A stretch of DNA of 64,000 nt from Pedobacter sp. BAL39 (GTDB lineage Bacteria > Bacteroidota > Bacteroidia > Sphingobacteriales > Sphingobacteriaceae), in contig NZ_ABCM01000011.1 in the NCBI RefSeq assembly GCF_000170795.1, positions 62,001-126,000 on the forward strand, written 5' to 3'. Both the position numbers and the translations under genes were made by a program. Below the pieces are notes generated by a model. The model had not been told where the DNA came from. It saw nothing but the letters and a program-made list of their open reading frames with translations, and did not search any database. Shown piece by piece: positions 52,738 to 61,613 of the stretch (position 1 is the stretch's first letter; every line of letters starts with the position of its first letter).

Positions 52738-53424
52738 ATGAACTTCCTCAATATTAAATCTAAACTTCAGCTAACAAGTCTGTTTTGTAGCCTTGTGTTC
52801 GTTTCTACCCTTTCTGCCTGCGGCAACTCGGACAAAAAACAAGAAACGAATCAGGATTCTGCAGCTGCGGTAACTACAACTACAGAGGCTCCCGCTGCTG
52901 CAACAACTGAAAAGTTCGAGGACTTTGACTGGAGCACTGTCCAGAGCTCCACAGCAAATATTGGTACATTCCCTTATCTCACCGCACCCGAAGGCTTCTT
53001 TATTCAGGATAAGGGTGGATATGATGAATCAAAAACAGGTTATTCCGACCTCAAAGATTTCAATAAACTGATCATGTTCACTGGAAATTCATTCTACAAT
53101 GCGGAGGGAAAGGTGGCGAGGCTTAAATTCAGCATGAAGGACAAAGAAGCCGATTGGAACCAGTACAAGTTTGACACCAGCATTGAAAAATACCTCGATA
53201 GCGTTGGCGCAAAGCAACTCGCCAAACTTAAAATCAATCAAGCTCAAAAAGAGTTTCTCAACAAAGATGATGATATGACAATTTACAATCATATGGTGGC
53301 CGATCCATATAATGAACCTGCCAGATTCTATGCATTGAACCATGAAAAGGGAAAAATCATGTTCCAGATCTCTTCCAATTCTGCCATGGGTGAAATTGCC
53401 GTTGTAGAACTCGTTAAAAAATAA
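52738..53424 (+). CDS. lipoprotein with OmpA-family N-terminal-like domain
   Basis: The 228-residue product has a lipoprotein signal ending TLSAC (Cys about residue 28) and a Thr/Ala-rich linker (about 40-60). The domain beginning WSTVQSSTANIGTFPYLTAPEGF resembles the N-terminal domain that precedes OmpA domains in some proteins. Here no OmpA peptidoglycan-binding domain follows. The function is unknown. It opens the accessory segment and lies 40 bp upstream of the DinB-like gene. Confidence 0.7.
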   Translation: MNFLNIKSKLQLTSLFCSLVFVSTLSACGNSDKKQETNQDSAAAVTTTTEAPAAATTEKFEDFDWSTVQSSTANIGTFPYLTAPEGFFIQDKGGYDESKTGYSDLKDFNKLIMFTGNSFYNAEGKVARLKFSMKDKEADWNQYKFDTSIEKYLDSVGAKQLAKLKINQAQKEFLNKDDDMTIYNHMVADPYNEPARFYALNHEKGKIMFQISSNSAMGEIAVVELVKK

Positions 53425-53464
53425 TTAAACATTTCTACCGACCTTAAACTCCTAAATAATAGAC

Positions 53465-53914
53465 ATGTTAAAAGAATCACTGAAGACCATCTTCAGCAGA
53501 GACCTGAAAAAGTTACAGACAGAAATCGAACAATACCAGAATGAACGTAACATCTGGCTGACAGACCATAATATATCCAATTCGGCGGGAAACCTATGTT
53601 TACACCTTGTTGGGAATCTGAATACCTATATTGGCAAGGAGCTGGGCAAAACGGAATACATTAGAGATAGGCCGTTAGAGTTCTCACTAAAGGATGTCCC
53701 AAGGGCCGAACTAGTACATAAGATTGAGGCGACGATACAAATGGTTAATGACACCCTCAACGATCTAACAGAAGATGACCTAAACCGGGACTACCCTGCC
53801 GTTAAAGTCGTGGAAGGAGGCAGTTCCACTGGCTTTATGCTCATTCATCTTGCAGCTCATCTGGGATATCACCTTGGGCAGATCAATTATCACAGAAGAT
53901 TATTAGACCTGTAA
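53465..53914 (+). CDS. DinB-superfamily protein (DUF1572-like)
   Basis: The 149-residue product is a four-helix-bundle DinB-type protein: ISNSAGNLCLHLVGNLNTYIGKELG and LIHLAAHLGYHLGQINYHRRLL. The latter carries the His pair (HLAAHLGYH) that forms a metal site with the upstream His in this superfamily. Members act in metal-linked thiol or DNA-damage processes; the specific one is unknown. It is 40 bp downstream of the lipoprotein, so the two may be co-transcribed. Confidence 0.85.
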   Translation: MLKESLKTIFSRDLKKLQTEIEQYQNERNIWLTDHNISNSAGNLCLHLVGNLNTYIGKELGKTEYIRDRPLEFSLKDVPRAELVHKIEATIQMVNDTLNDLTEDDLNRDYPAVKVVEGGSSTGFMLIHLAAHLGYHLGQINYHRRLLDL

Positions 53915-53948
53915 GCCAAGGAAAGCACGCCGCTTGGCGGCAAGAATT

Positions 53949-54080
53949 GTGGGAGTGATTGCGGTACTAAAATTTTCGTGGTTAAAGATTATTGAACCGG
54001 AGGGTCAATCTCTGCAGCCGGTTCATAGGTTGAGTGCAATTTATGGTGATGAGGAATACCAGTTGATTCAGAATCGCTAA
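53949..54080 (+). pseudogene. possible 43-codon coding remnant
   Basis: From a GTG at 53949 the frame stays open to TAA at 54078-54080 and encodes a coding-like segment (VGVIAVLKFSWLKII...LSAIYGDEEYQLIQNR) whose family I do not recognise. It could be the 3' end of a deleted gene. There is no ribosome-site evidence, and the AraC promoter starts in it. Low confidence. Confidence 0.2.
53993..54025. repeat. 8-bp inverted repeat
   Basis: TGAACCGG (53993-54000) and CCGGTTCA (54018-54025) are a perfect inverted repeat with a 17-nt spacer. It lies upstream of the AraC promoter. It has no T run, so it is not a classic terminator. Confidence 0.4.
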
Positions 54081-54095
54081 TAATCAATACCTTTG
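54063..54095 (+). promoter_or_regulatory. promoter of the AraC-family gene
   Basis: TTG (54063-54065), a 22-bp spacer and TACCTTTG (54088-54095) precede the ATG at 54108 by 12 bp. The -7 is a full TAnnTTTG match. An in-frame TTG at 54093 falls inside it, so 54108 is the better start. Confidence 0.6.
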
Positions 54096-54107
54096 AATCC
54101 GGTAGCT

Positions 54108-54989
54108 ATGCGTAAAAAGTCAAAATCCATTCCCGTATACACAATGTCCGATGATTTCGGAACCGGCATTTCTATTGAAAGAATGTCGTTTAAAGATCTC
54201 CGTGAGGCACCTAAAGCAACGGCAGATTTACCTGAGGACGGCAGGCATTCACACCGTCACGATGGGCACTCTTTCTTCTTGCTTGAAAAAGGCCGCATTA
54301 CCCTGGAAATCGATTTTCAACAATATCTGGTGGAAGCACCCTCGGTCACCTACGTTCATCCTGATCAGGTACACTATGCCCGTGCGGCCGAAGATGTCAC
54401 TGTCGGTAGCTTGTCGGTCACAGAAGAAAAACTGAATCCTGATTACTTGAAATTACTACTGGAAATGACGCCTGCGAAACCATGGCTACTCGAAGAAGAG
54501 ACATTTTCGATGATTCAGGAAACCATGTCCTTATGTATCAAAGTTTCTAAGTTGAAAAAAGACCGGTTATATCATTCTTTTTTAAAAGACAGCTGCAATG
54601 CATTGATCGCGCTGATGATTTCACCGTATCTGGATTCTAAACGATCAAAAGATAAAATTTCGAGATTTGATACCGTCACCAAAGCCTTTCGAGAAAATCT
54701 CGAACGGAATTACAACGTAGAAAGAAGCCCGGCTGCCTATGCAAGGGAACTTAACCTGACGCCTTCCTACCTGAACGAATGCGTCAGGAGTGCCACAGGT
54801 CATTCCGTTTCGCACCACATACAACATCGCGTCATCCTGGAAGCCAAACGACTGCTTTATCATTCTGATAAATCTGTGAAAGAGATTGCCGTGACCTTGG
54901 GTTACGACGACTACCCTTACTTCTCACGTCTGTTCAGCAAGATTACGGGGATGACTGCGCTGGCCTTTAGGAACAAAAACTCCGAATAG
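54108..54989 (+). CDS. AraC-family transcriptional regulator
   Basis: The 293-residue product has an N-terminal cupin-type sensor domain (HRHDGHSFFLLEKG with His residues, about 45-60). Two C-terminal helix-turn-helices (about 195-290) carry AYARELNLTPSYLNECVRSATG and VKEIAVTLGYDDYPYFSRLFSKITGMTALAFR, the AraC consensus. It controls transcription by binding a ligand at the cupin. It is followed at 76 bp by an FAD-dependent monooxygenase on the same strand, which makes that enzyme a plausible target. Confidence 0.92.
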   Translation: MRKKSKSIPVYTMSDDFGTGISIERMSFKDLREAPKATADLPEDGRHSHRHDGHSFFLLEKGRITLEIDFQQYLVEAPSVTYVHPDQVHYARAAEDVTVGSLSVTEEKLNPDYLKLLLEMTPAKPWLLEEETFSMIQETMSLCIKVSKLKKDRLYHSFLKDSCNALIALMISPYLDSKRSKDKISRFDTVTKAFRENLERNYNVERSPAAYARELNLTPSYLNECVRSATGHSVSHHIQHRVILEAKRLLYHSDKSVKEIAVTLGYDDYPYFSRLFSKITGMTALAFRNKNSE

Positions 54990-55065
54990 TCCAATACCCA
55001 CCCCGTTTCAACATTTTATAAGCCAAGGATCGGTCGTTGATTTGCAGGATCAAATCAATCCGAAA

Positions 55066-56190
55066 ATGAAAATCTCAAAAGAAAATACCATCCTCATATC
55101 CGGCGCAAGTATAGCAGGGCTTTCAACCGCCTATTGGATGAACAGATTAGGTTATCAAGTTACCGTCATCGAGCTTGCAAAAGCACCACGTACGGCCGGT
55201 GCAGCTGTAGATCTGCGTGGAGACACCGTTGACGTCGCGAAGCGTATGGAGATCTTTGACCAGTTAAAGGCCAACCGGTTAAATGTAGAGAAGATTTCCT
55301 TTAAAAATGCAGATGATACCACCGCAGGATCCATCATACTGGAAAATGAAAGCTCAGCACTCCCGGACGATGAAATTGAAATAGAAAGAGATCAGTTCAT
55401 CAACATTCTGTTGGGGCGCATAAAAGACGAGGTGGAATTCCTCTTTGGGAACAGTGTTACCGGCTTAGAAGAAACAACAGCGTACCTCAAAGTTTCCTTC
55501 AAGGAGGGGGCACCACGTCATTTCGACCTTGTAATTGGCTGTGACGGTACACATTCCGGCATCAGAAAAATAGCATTCGGCCCTGAAACGGCCTACGCAC
55601 ATTTTCTCCAGGCCTATTTTTCCATTACCACCGTGAACAAATTGCTGATCCCTGAAAAGACCATGCAGATGTACAATGTGCCCGATAAAGCCATAACACT
55701 GAATGCGTACCACGGCAAAACGGATATCATCTTTGGCTTCGTATCAGAAGATGAGATCTTTCATGATTATCGGGATATCGATCAGCAGAAGAAGATCATT
55801 CAAGAGCAGTTTTCCGGACAAAACTGGAGAACGGCAGCACTATTGGAAGAAACATTAAATTCAGACAATTTCTATTTTGATAAATTCTGCCAGATTAAAA
55901 TGCCTTGCTGGACAAAAGGCAGGGTAGCCTTAGTGGGTGATGCCGCGTACTGTGCCTCACCTGCAGCGGGTATGGGAGCCTCCCTCTCGGTGAAAGGAGC
56001 GGCTGCTCTGGCTGATTCGTTACAACAGCACAACGGAAATTTTGAATTGGCATTTCTGGACTATAACAAAAAGTTACGTCCCTTTATTGAAGTAGTTCAG
56101 GCCACTGCCGAAATAAATGTGAAAGACAATTTCATTCCAAGAACAGAAGAAGCAATACGGTTAAGAAATGCACAGGAACATCCGTTCTAG
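55066..56190 (+). CDS. FAD-dependent monooxygenase (PHBH/TetX-like family)
   Basis: The 374-residue product has the N-terminal dinucleotide loop ILISGASIAGLSTAYWMNRLG (GxSxxG variant), DLRGD with the Arg, the GCDGTHSGIRK segment (DG motif) and the late RVALVGDAAYCASPAAGMGASLSVKG (GD motif with FAD ribityl binding). This is the group A flavoprotein monooxygenase pattern, which includes TetX. The substrate is unknown; tetracycline oxidation is not shown by sequence. The neighbouring AraC regulator suggests an inducible unit. An in-frame TTG at 55042 is an alternative start. Confidence 0.9.
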   Translation: MKISKENTILISGASIAGLSTAYWMNRLGYQVTVIELAKAPRTAGAAVDLRGDTVDVAKRMEIFDQLKANRLNVEKISFKNADDTTAGSIILENESSALPDDEIEIERDQFINILLGRIKDEVEFLFGNSVTGLEETTAYLKVSFKEGAPRHFDLVIGCDGTHSGIRKIAFGPETAYAHFLQAYFSITTVNKLLIPEKTMQMYNVPDKAITLNAYHGKTDIIFGFVSEDEIFHDYRDIDQQKKIIQEQFSGQNWRTAALLEETLNSDNFYFDKFCQIKMPCWTKGRVALVGDAAYCASPAAGMGASLSVKGAAALADSLQQHNGNFELAFLDYNKKLRPFIEVVQATAEINVKDNFIPRTEEAIRLRNAQEHPF

Positions 56191-56282
56191 CAGAAATGAT
56201 TGATCAAATCAGAATAGCGGACGCAATCCGTTTATTCTTTTCGCTTCTATAAATATTTATGTAGATTCGGTAGCCATATCTT

Positions 56283-56852
56283 ATGACCGATTACCGACAG
56301 CTATCTGACTTTGCATTACTCGACCACTTCCAGCAAGGAGATAGGTTGGCTTATGAGGAAATCTACCACCGTTACTGGGCATTGCTCTTTAATCATGGAA
56401 GAAGGATTTTACAGGATGACGAGGAGGCAAAGGACCTGGTACAGGATGCATTTGCTGTTCTTTGGAAAGACGGCAAAACACTGGTACTGAAGACCTCCCT
56501 ATCCGCATATCTGTATGCAGTGATCCGGTATAAAGTCTTTGACCTCATAGACCGACAGAAGGTAAAAAACGGCTATCTCGAATCTCTGGAGCATTTCATT
56601 GCAGAGAACAATTACAGTTCAGATCACCTGGTGAGAGAGAAACAGCTGGAAGTCATCATTGAAAAAGAAATCGCCGCATTACCAGCTAAGATGAGAGAAA
56701 TTTTTGAGCTGAGCAGAAAAGCAAACCTCAGTTATCTGGAGATCGCACAAAAACTAAACATTTCCGACAACACGGTAAAAAAACAAATCAACAACGCCTT
56801 AAAAATTTTAAGAAATAAACTTGGAACACCCATTTTCACCATTTATTTCTAA
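56283..56852 (+). CDS. ECF RNA polymerase sigma factor (FecI-like)
   Basis: The 189-residue product has sigma region 2 (YHRYWALLFNHGRRILQDDEEAKDLVQDAF) and region 4 (LPAKMREIFELSRKANLSYLEIAQKLNISDNTVKKQIN), joined by a short linker, as in ECF sigma factors. With the FecR gene 84 bp downstream and a SusC protein with an STN domain, it forms a surface-signalling unit. A TAGATTCG -7-like box with TTTTC precedes it. No sigma-regulated promoter of its own could be found. Confidence 0.92.
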   Translation: MTDYRQLSDFALLDHFQQGDRLAYEEIYHRYWALLFNHGRRILQDDEEAKDLVQDAFAVLWKDGKTLVLKTSLSAYLYAVIRYKVFDLIDRQKVKNGYLESLEHFIAENNYSSDHLVREKQLEVIIEKEIAALPAKMREIFELSRKANLSYLEIAQKLNISDNTVKKQINNALKILRNKLGTPIFTIYF

Positions 56853-56936
56853 CATTTTCCATCTTTCCATCTTTTTTTTCAAAACGATCTTACACAAAAG
56901 CTTCCATTAACCTACTATACTATAAAAAGCGGGAAC

Positions 56937-58070
56937 ATGGATTACTCAAAAGCAAGAGATCTGATCAAAAAGCACCTTTCCGGAAAAAGTTCCGAACAAG
57001 AAGATGCAGTATTGGAATCCTGGTACATCCAAGCTACAGAAAATGCTGAGGCACCACTCGCAGTCCTTGATTATGACCAGATAGAAAAGGAGATCCTTGG
57101 GCGGCTGCGCCAGAACCAGCAACCTGTACTCAAGCGACCGGTCTGGATTAGAATCGCAAGCACTGCAGCTGCCATGCTGATCCTCGGGATGATGGTATTT
57201 TTCATCAGGAACCCACAGCGCAAAGATGATCATCCCGTATACAGCCATGATTTTGCACCAGCTACCGGTGAAAACATCCTGACTTTATCTGATGGTCGCA
57301 AGATTGTCCTTAATGATTCCGCTAATCCGGAAATCGCCAAAGAATCTGGTGTAAACATCTCAGGGGGAAAAGATGGCCACCTGATTTACCGCATCACAGA
57401 AAATGCAGACAGTCGGGACAATCAGCAAAACACCCTCCATACCGGAAATGGGCAGAACTATAAAATCATACTCCAGGATGGAACGACCGTATGGCTCAAT
57501 GCCAGATCATCACTAAGCTACCCCGTTTCCTTTAACGCTGCGGGCGAGCGGATAGTGAAACTATCGGGAGAAGCTTATTTTGAAGTACATAAAAATGCAA
57601 GATCACCTTTTAAGGTGATTACTGAGACAGAAGAGGTCAGGGTACTCGGTACTCACTTTAACCTGAAAGCCTACCCCGGACAAGCAGTCAGGCAGACCAC
57701 CTTACTGGAAGGCAGCATTGAAGTAAGCAACTTAGGTCGCCCGGGCCTCAAAAAAACTTTAAAACCCGGTCAGCAGTTGTCTAGCGACAACAACCTGTCG
57801 GTCGTCACAGAGGTAGACGCAGACGACGCCATCGCCTGGAAAGAGGGACTTTTCTATTTCAATGACCAACGCCTGGATGTCATCATGCAGGACATTTCCA
57901 GGTGGTATAACGTACCGGTAGTATTCAGCGATGAATCTGTAAAATCGATATTGTACAGCGGGACGATCTCCAGGTATTCAAATGTCTCTCAGATTCTTAG
58001 CAAGATTGAGCAGATGGGCGCCGTAAAGTTCCGGATTTCTGCCGACAAGATTACCGTATCAGAGGAATAA
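56937..58070 (+). CDS. FecR-type anti-sigma factor
   Basis: The 377-residue product has a short cytoplasmic N-terminus, a single membrane helix (RIASTAAAMLILGMMVFFI, about 76-94), and a periplasmic FecR domain (about 145-250, with AYFEVHKNARSPFKVITETEEVRVLGTHF). A C-terminal DUF4974-like domain follows (DQRLDVIMQDISRWYNVPVVF). It holds the sigma factor until the SusC-STN domain signals substrate binding. It is the middle gene of the sigma/anti-sigma/transporter set. Confidence 0.93.
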   Translation: MDYSKARDLIKKHLSGKSSEQEDAVLESWYIQATENAEAPLAVLDYDQIEKEILGRLRQNQQPVLKRPVWIRIASTAAAMLILGMMVFFIRNPQRKDDHPVYSHDFAPATGENILTLSDGRKIVLNDSANPEIAKESGVNISGGKDGHLIYRITENADSRDNQQNTLHTGNGQNYKIILQDGTTVWLNARSSLSYPVSFNAAGERIVKLSGEAYFEVHKNARSPFKVITETEEVRVLGTHFNLKAYPGQAVRQTTLLEGSIEVSNLGRPGLKKTLKPGQQLSSDNNLSVVTEVDADDAIAWKEGLFYFNDQRLDVIMQDISRWYNVPVVFSDESVKSILYSGTISRYSNVSQILSKIEQMGAVKFRISADKITVSEE

Positions 58071-58186
58071 ACCACTGTTTACCAATAATTTGCCACCCAT
58101 TCAATTGATCAACTAAACCGACGAAAACCAACACATGAAAAAACAACACAGATCCGGCCCGTAACATCCTGCAAAAGAATATAAAC

Positions 58187-58211
58187 CGGGAATGCTGTGA
58201 ACATCCCCGGC
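58187..58211 (+). other. hairpin in the susC leader
   Basis: CCGGGAATG (58187-58195) pairs with CATCCCCGG (58203-58211), 9 bp with one mismatch and a 7-nt loop. It lies 65 bp upstream of the susC start in a 205-bp gap. No T run follows, so it looks like a leader structure rather than a terminator. Confidence 0.45.
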
Positions 58212-58275
58212 AATTATTCAGGCCCTTTTTACGTGGTAAAAAAAGAAACAATTTTAACCAGACCTAAACCATCAA

Positions 58276-61200
58276 ATGTACAAAATTCAAACAAATTTTA
58301 GGTGCACGCTTGTCGCCTACGCCGATAAATCCTTGAGGATTATGAAACTAACCACTTTTCTCCTTATCGTGACGATGCTTCAGGTTAGCGCCGGCACTAA
58401 GGCACAAAAGATCAACCTGAAGCGCAGCAGCATTAACATTGCTTCGATCTTCAAGGAGGTCCGTCGACAAACCGGATATAGCGTGATCTGGAAATCCAAA
58501 GAGCTGAATGCCAGCAAAAGGCTGTCTGTTGCTTTTGTAAATGCCAGCCTGGCTGAGGTATTGAGAACATGTATCAACGACAAAAATCTGGAATACCTCA
58601 TCAATGAAAAAACGATCATCATCAAAGAAAAGGAACCTGGGATCTTTGACATTTTCAAAACGACAATATCAACAGCATTTGATGACATACAGGGGCGCAT
58701 TTTAGATGAACAAGGCAAACCTTTGCCAGGCGCCACCATCACCATCAAAGGCACAAAACAGTCGGTTATCTCCCAGCAGAATGGTACATTCAGGATGCTG
58801 GGCGTAGACAAAGCTGCGATCCTTGTTGTCAGCTATACGGGCTATGAAACCATTTATGTAAAGGCATCGGATCACATCCGTGACATCGTAATGAAGACCA
58901 CTAACTCCGAACTGGACCAGGTACAGGTGATCGGTTATGGCACCACTACAAAAAGGTTCAACACCGGCTCAGTGGCAACAGTAAAAGGTGGAGACATTCA
59001 AAACCAGTCCGTCAGCAGTCCGCTGCAGGCACTTCAGGGTATGGTCCCCGGCCTCTTCATCCAGCAGGGTAGCGGGATGCCGGGTGCGTCGTCGCAGGTC
59101 GCACTCCGTGGAAAAAATTCCATTACATCCGGCACGGTACCTTTATACATTATTGATGGCGTGCCGTTTGACGGAAATCCTGTAGAGCAGTCGGGTGACA
59201 TTTACACTTCCGAACAGGGCAATGGCAGTTCCGACCCACTCAATGCCATCAACCCCAAAGACATTGAGAGCATTGAAGTGCTCAAAGATGCAGATGCAAC
59301 CTCCATCTATGGTGCCCGGGGAGCGAATGGCGTCATCATCATCACCACCAAATATGCGAAATCCGGAGCCACGACCCTGAGCGGAACCGTATTTACAGGG
59401 ATGTCAAAAATACGCAAGTACCCTTCATCATTGGGCACAGCAGATTACCTTGCGTTGCGCAAGGCCGCTTTTGCCAACGACAACATCACCCCTACAGCCA
59501 TCAATGCGCCAGACCTGGTGCTGTGGGACCAGAATGGGGACACTGATTACCAGAAATACCTGCTCGGCAATACTGCGCCACAGACGGAAGCAAACATTGC
59601 ATTATCCGGCGGGAACAGCAACAACGGACTGTACCTCAGTGGCTCGTATCGCAATGAAGGCACAGTGTACCCTGCCGACTTTGGCTACCGCCGTGGTTCC
59701 CTCCACGGAAAGGCATTCCATACTTCTGACAATGGCAAGCTGAGGGCCGAAATTTCCACCATCTACTCCAGCGACCTCAACAGGATGCCTGCAACTGACC
59801 TGACCAATACCACAACTACTTATCCCAACAACTATCCCTTGTACAATCCTGACGGCACCCTGTACTTCCATCCTGCTTTCAGTACTAACCCAATTGCATT
59901 GTTGAGAAATTATGGAAAGAACACTTCTAAAACTTTCGTCATCAATGCGGCATTACAGTACAACATCCTTTCCAATCTTAGGTTGAAGGTCAATGTTGGA
60001 CAGAATTCAGTATCACAGGATGCCATTGCCATCTACCCCGGATCGGCCAGAAACCCAAGCCTGGGCAGCATCTCAGGTGGTGGTGGAAGTTATACCAACA
60101 ACACCAATAACACTTATCTCGCAGAACCCCAGCTCGACTACAATACTGTCCTGGGCAAGGGTAAGCTCAATGCGACCCTAGGGGGCACCTACCAGTTCAG
60201 GGAAAATAAACAACCTTATTACGTATCGGCAGGGATGTTTTCTTCTGATGCCCTGCTGGAAAACTATAGCTCTGCAGGAATGATCTACTATCAGACCAGC
60301 TCCAGCTCGCAGTACCGGTTTGCTTCTGTTTTCGGGAGAGCCGTTTACAATTGGGACAGCAAGTATATCCTTAGCGGAACCTTCCGCAGAGATGGATCGT
60401 CCAGGTTCGGTCCGGGGAAACAATTCGGAACTTTCGGCTCTCTGGGCGCAGCCTGGCTGTTTACCGAAGAGCCCTTCCTGAAAAATACGGAATGGCTGAG
60501 TTTCGGAAAGCTGAGGGCGAGTTATGGTACTGTTGGCAATGACCAGATCAGGAACTACGGATACCTGGAAACCTATGGATCCACCGGTACACCTTACGGC
60601 AATAACCCAGGCATCTTGCCGAGTGGCATCGCAAATGACGATTACAGTTGGGAGACCACCAGAAAGATGGAGCTGGCATTAGAGCTCGGTTTCTTCAACG
60701 ATAAGCTTATGCTCAATACCGCATGGTTCAGGAATCGTTCCGGCAACCTGTTGTCGTACTATCCATTAAGTGGACAAACGGGTTTTACAGGTTATACAGC
60801 CAACCTGGATGCACTGGTGCAAAATGAGGGGTGGGAATTTGAACTCCGGGCTACCCCAATAAACAAGAACTCCTTCAGTTGGAATGCCGCATTCAACATC
60901 AGCACTTCTGTAAACAAACTTCTCGCCTACCCCGGCCTCTCCGGCTCTTCCTACGCCAGTCGTTACGCCATCGGGTACTCGCTGAATAGTATGACCTTAT
61001 ACCAGTTTGCCGGTTTTGAGAATGGCATCGCTCAGGTGGCTGACCTTGATGGCGATGGTCAGATCAGTCCGGGGTTAAAAGTAAATGGTATGGGCGACTA
61101 CATTATTGCCGGCAGCACGGACCCCAAATTCTACGGAGGTTTTAGCAATAACTTTAAGGTTGGGAATTTTCAGCTGGATGTATTTATGAACTTTGTAAAG

Positions 61201-61602
61201 AAAGACGGACTGTCGCCAACGAGCTTCCCCGGTCTGATAGCTAACCAGATTGAAGGGGTCATGGACCGCCGTTTTACACCGAGCACCAGCACAGGTTCTG
61301 CATCGTATGCTTCTTATGAAAACTATTATGTAAACTCCAGCGCAAAGGTGGTAGACGCTTCATTCATCAGGCTCAGGAACGTAACCCTTTCCTACAATTT
61401 ACCGGAGAAATGGATTTCAAAAGCCAACATCAGGAATTGCAGGATATTTGCTACCGGCCAGAACCTGCTGACCATCACCAGCTACAAAGGTTTTGACCCG
61501 GAAACGCTGCAGTACAATCCTGTAGGCTTCCCTATGCCGCTGCCGGCGCCCGTATTTCCTCCATTGCTGGCCATTACCGGAGGTATCCAGTTTTCACTCT
61601 AA
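58276..61602 (+). CDS. SusC/RagA TonB-dependent receptor with N-terminal STN domain
   Basis: The 1108-residue product has a signal peptide after MKLTTFLLIVTMLQVSAGTKAQ, an STN signalling domain (about 45-120), and a CarboxypepD_reg-like domain (about 138-200, GRILDEQGKPLPGATITIKG). A plug follows (about 214-345, TonB-box-like VQVIGYGT; LYIIDGVPF; IEVLKDADATSIYGARGANGVI), then the barrel to the final IQFSL strand. The STN domain relays substrate to FecR. It imports a large substrate with SusD. No hydrolase gene accompanies it, so the substrate is unknown. Confidence 0.95.
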   Translation: MYKIQTNFRCTLVAYADKSLRIMKLTTFLLIVTMLQVSAGTKAQKINLKRSSINIASIFKEVRRQTGYSVIWKSKELNASKRLSVAFVNASLAEVLRTCINDKNLEYLINEKTIIIKEKEPGIFDIFKTTISTAFDDIQGRILDEQGKPLPGATITIKGTKQSVISQQNGTFRMLGVDKAAILVVSYTGYETIYVKASDHIRDIVMKTTNSELDQVQVIGYGTTTKRFNTGSVATVKGGDIQNQSVSSPLQALQGMVPGLFIQQGSGMPGASSQVALRGKNSITSGTVPLYIIDGVPFDGNPVEQSGDIYTSEQGNGSSDPLNAINPKDIESIEVLKDADATSIYGARGANGVIIITTKYAKSGATTLSGTVFTGMSKIRKYPSSLGTADYLALRKAAFANDNITPTAINAPDLVLWDQNGDTDYQKYLLGNTAPQTEANIALSGGNSNNGLYLSGSYRNEGTVYPADFGYRRGSLHGKAFHTSDNGKLRAEISTIYSSDLNRMPATDLTNTTTTYPNNYPLYNPDGTLYFHPAFSTNPIALLRNYGKNTSKTFVINAALQYNILSNLRLKVNVGQNSVSQDAIAIYPGSARNPSLGSISGGGGSYTNNTNNTYLAEPQLDYNTVLGKGKLNATLGGTYQFRENKQPYYVSAGMFSSDALLENYSSAGMIYYQTSSSSQYRFASVFGRAVYNWDSKYILSGTFRRDGSSRFGPGKQFGTFGSLGAAWLFTEEPFLKNTEWLSFGKLRASYGTVGNDQIRNYGYLETYGSTGTPYGNNPGILPSGIANDDYSWETTRKMELALELGFFNDKLMLNTAWFRNRSGNLLSYYPLSGQTGFTGYTANLDALVQNEGWEFELRATPINKNSFSWNAAFNISTSVNKLLAYPGLSGSSYASRYAIGYSLNSMTLYQFAGFENGIAQVADLDGDGQISPGLKVNGMGDYIIAGSTDPKFYGGFSNNFKVGNFQLDVFMNFVKKDGLSPTSFPGLIANQIEGVMDRRFTPSTSTGSASYASYENYYVNSSAKVVDASFIRLRNVTLSYNLPEKWISKANIRNCRIFATGQNLLTITSYKGFDPETLQYNPVGFPMPLPAPVFPPLLAITGGIQFSL

Positions 61603-61613
61603 CCGCAAACATC

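Noticed and set aside
53915-53938. GCCAAG...CTTGGC hairpin just past the DinB-like stop
   Set aside because: Six-bp arms with no T run on either side; weak as a terminator and not distinctive as a repeat.
55066-56190. Tetracycline-inactivating TetX
   Set aside because: Only the general flavin monooxygenase motifs are visible. The sequence does not show TetX-specific residues that I could verify, so a resistance claim is not supported.
58134-58163. Nine-codon ORF (MKKQHRSGP) in the fecR-susC gap
   Set aside because: Far too short and without conservation evidence; the gap is better read as the susC leader.
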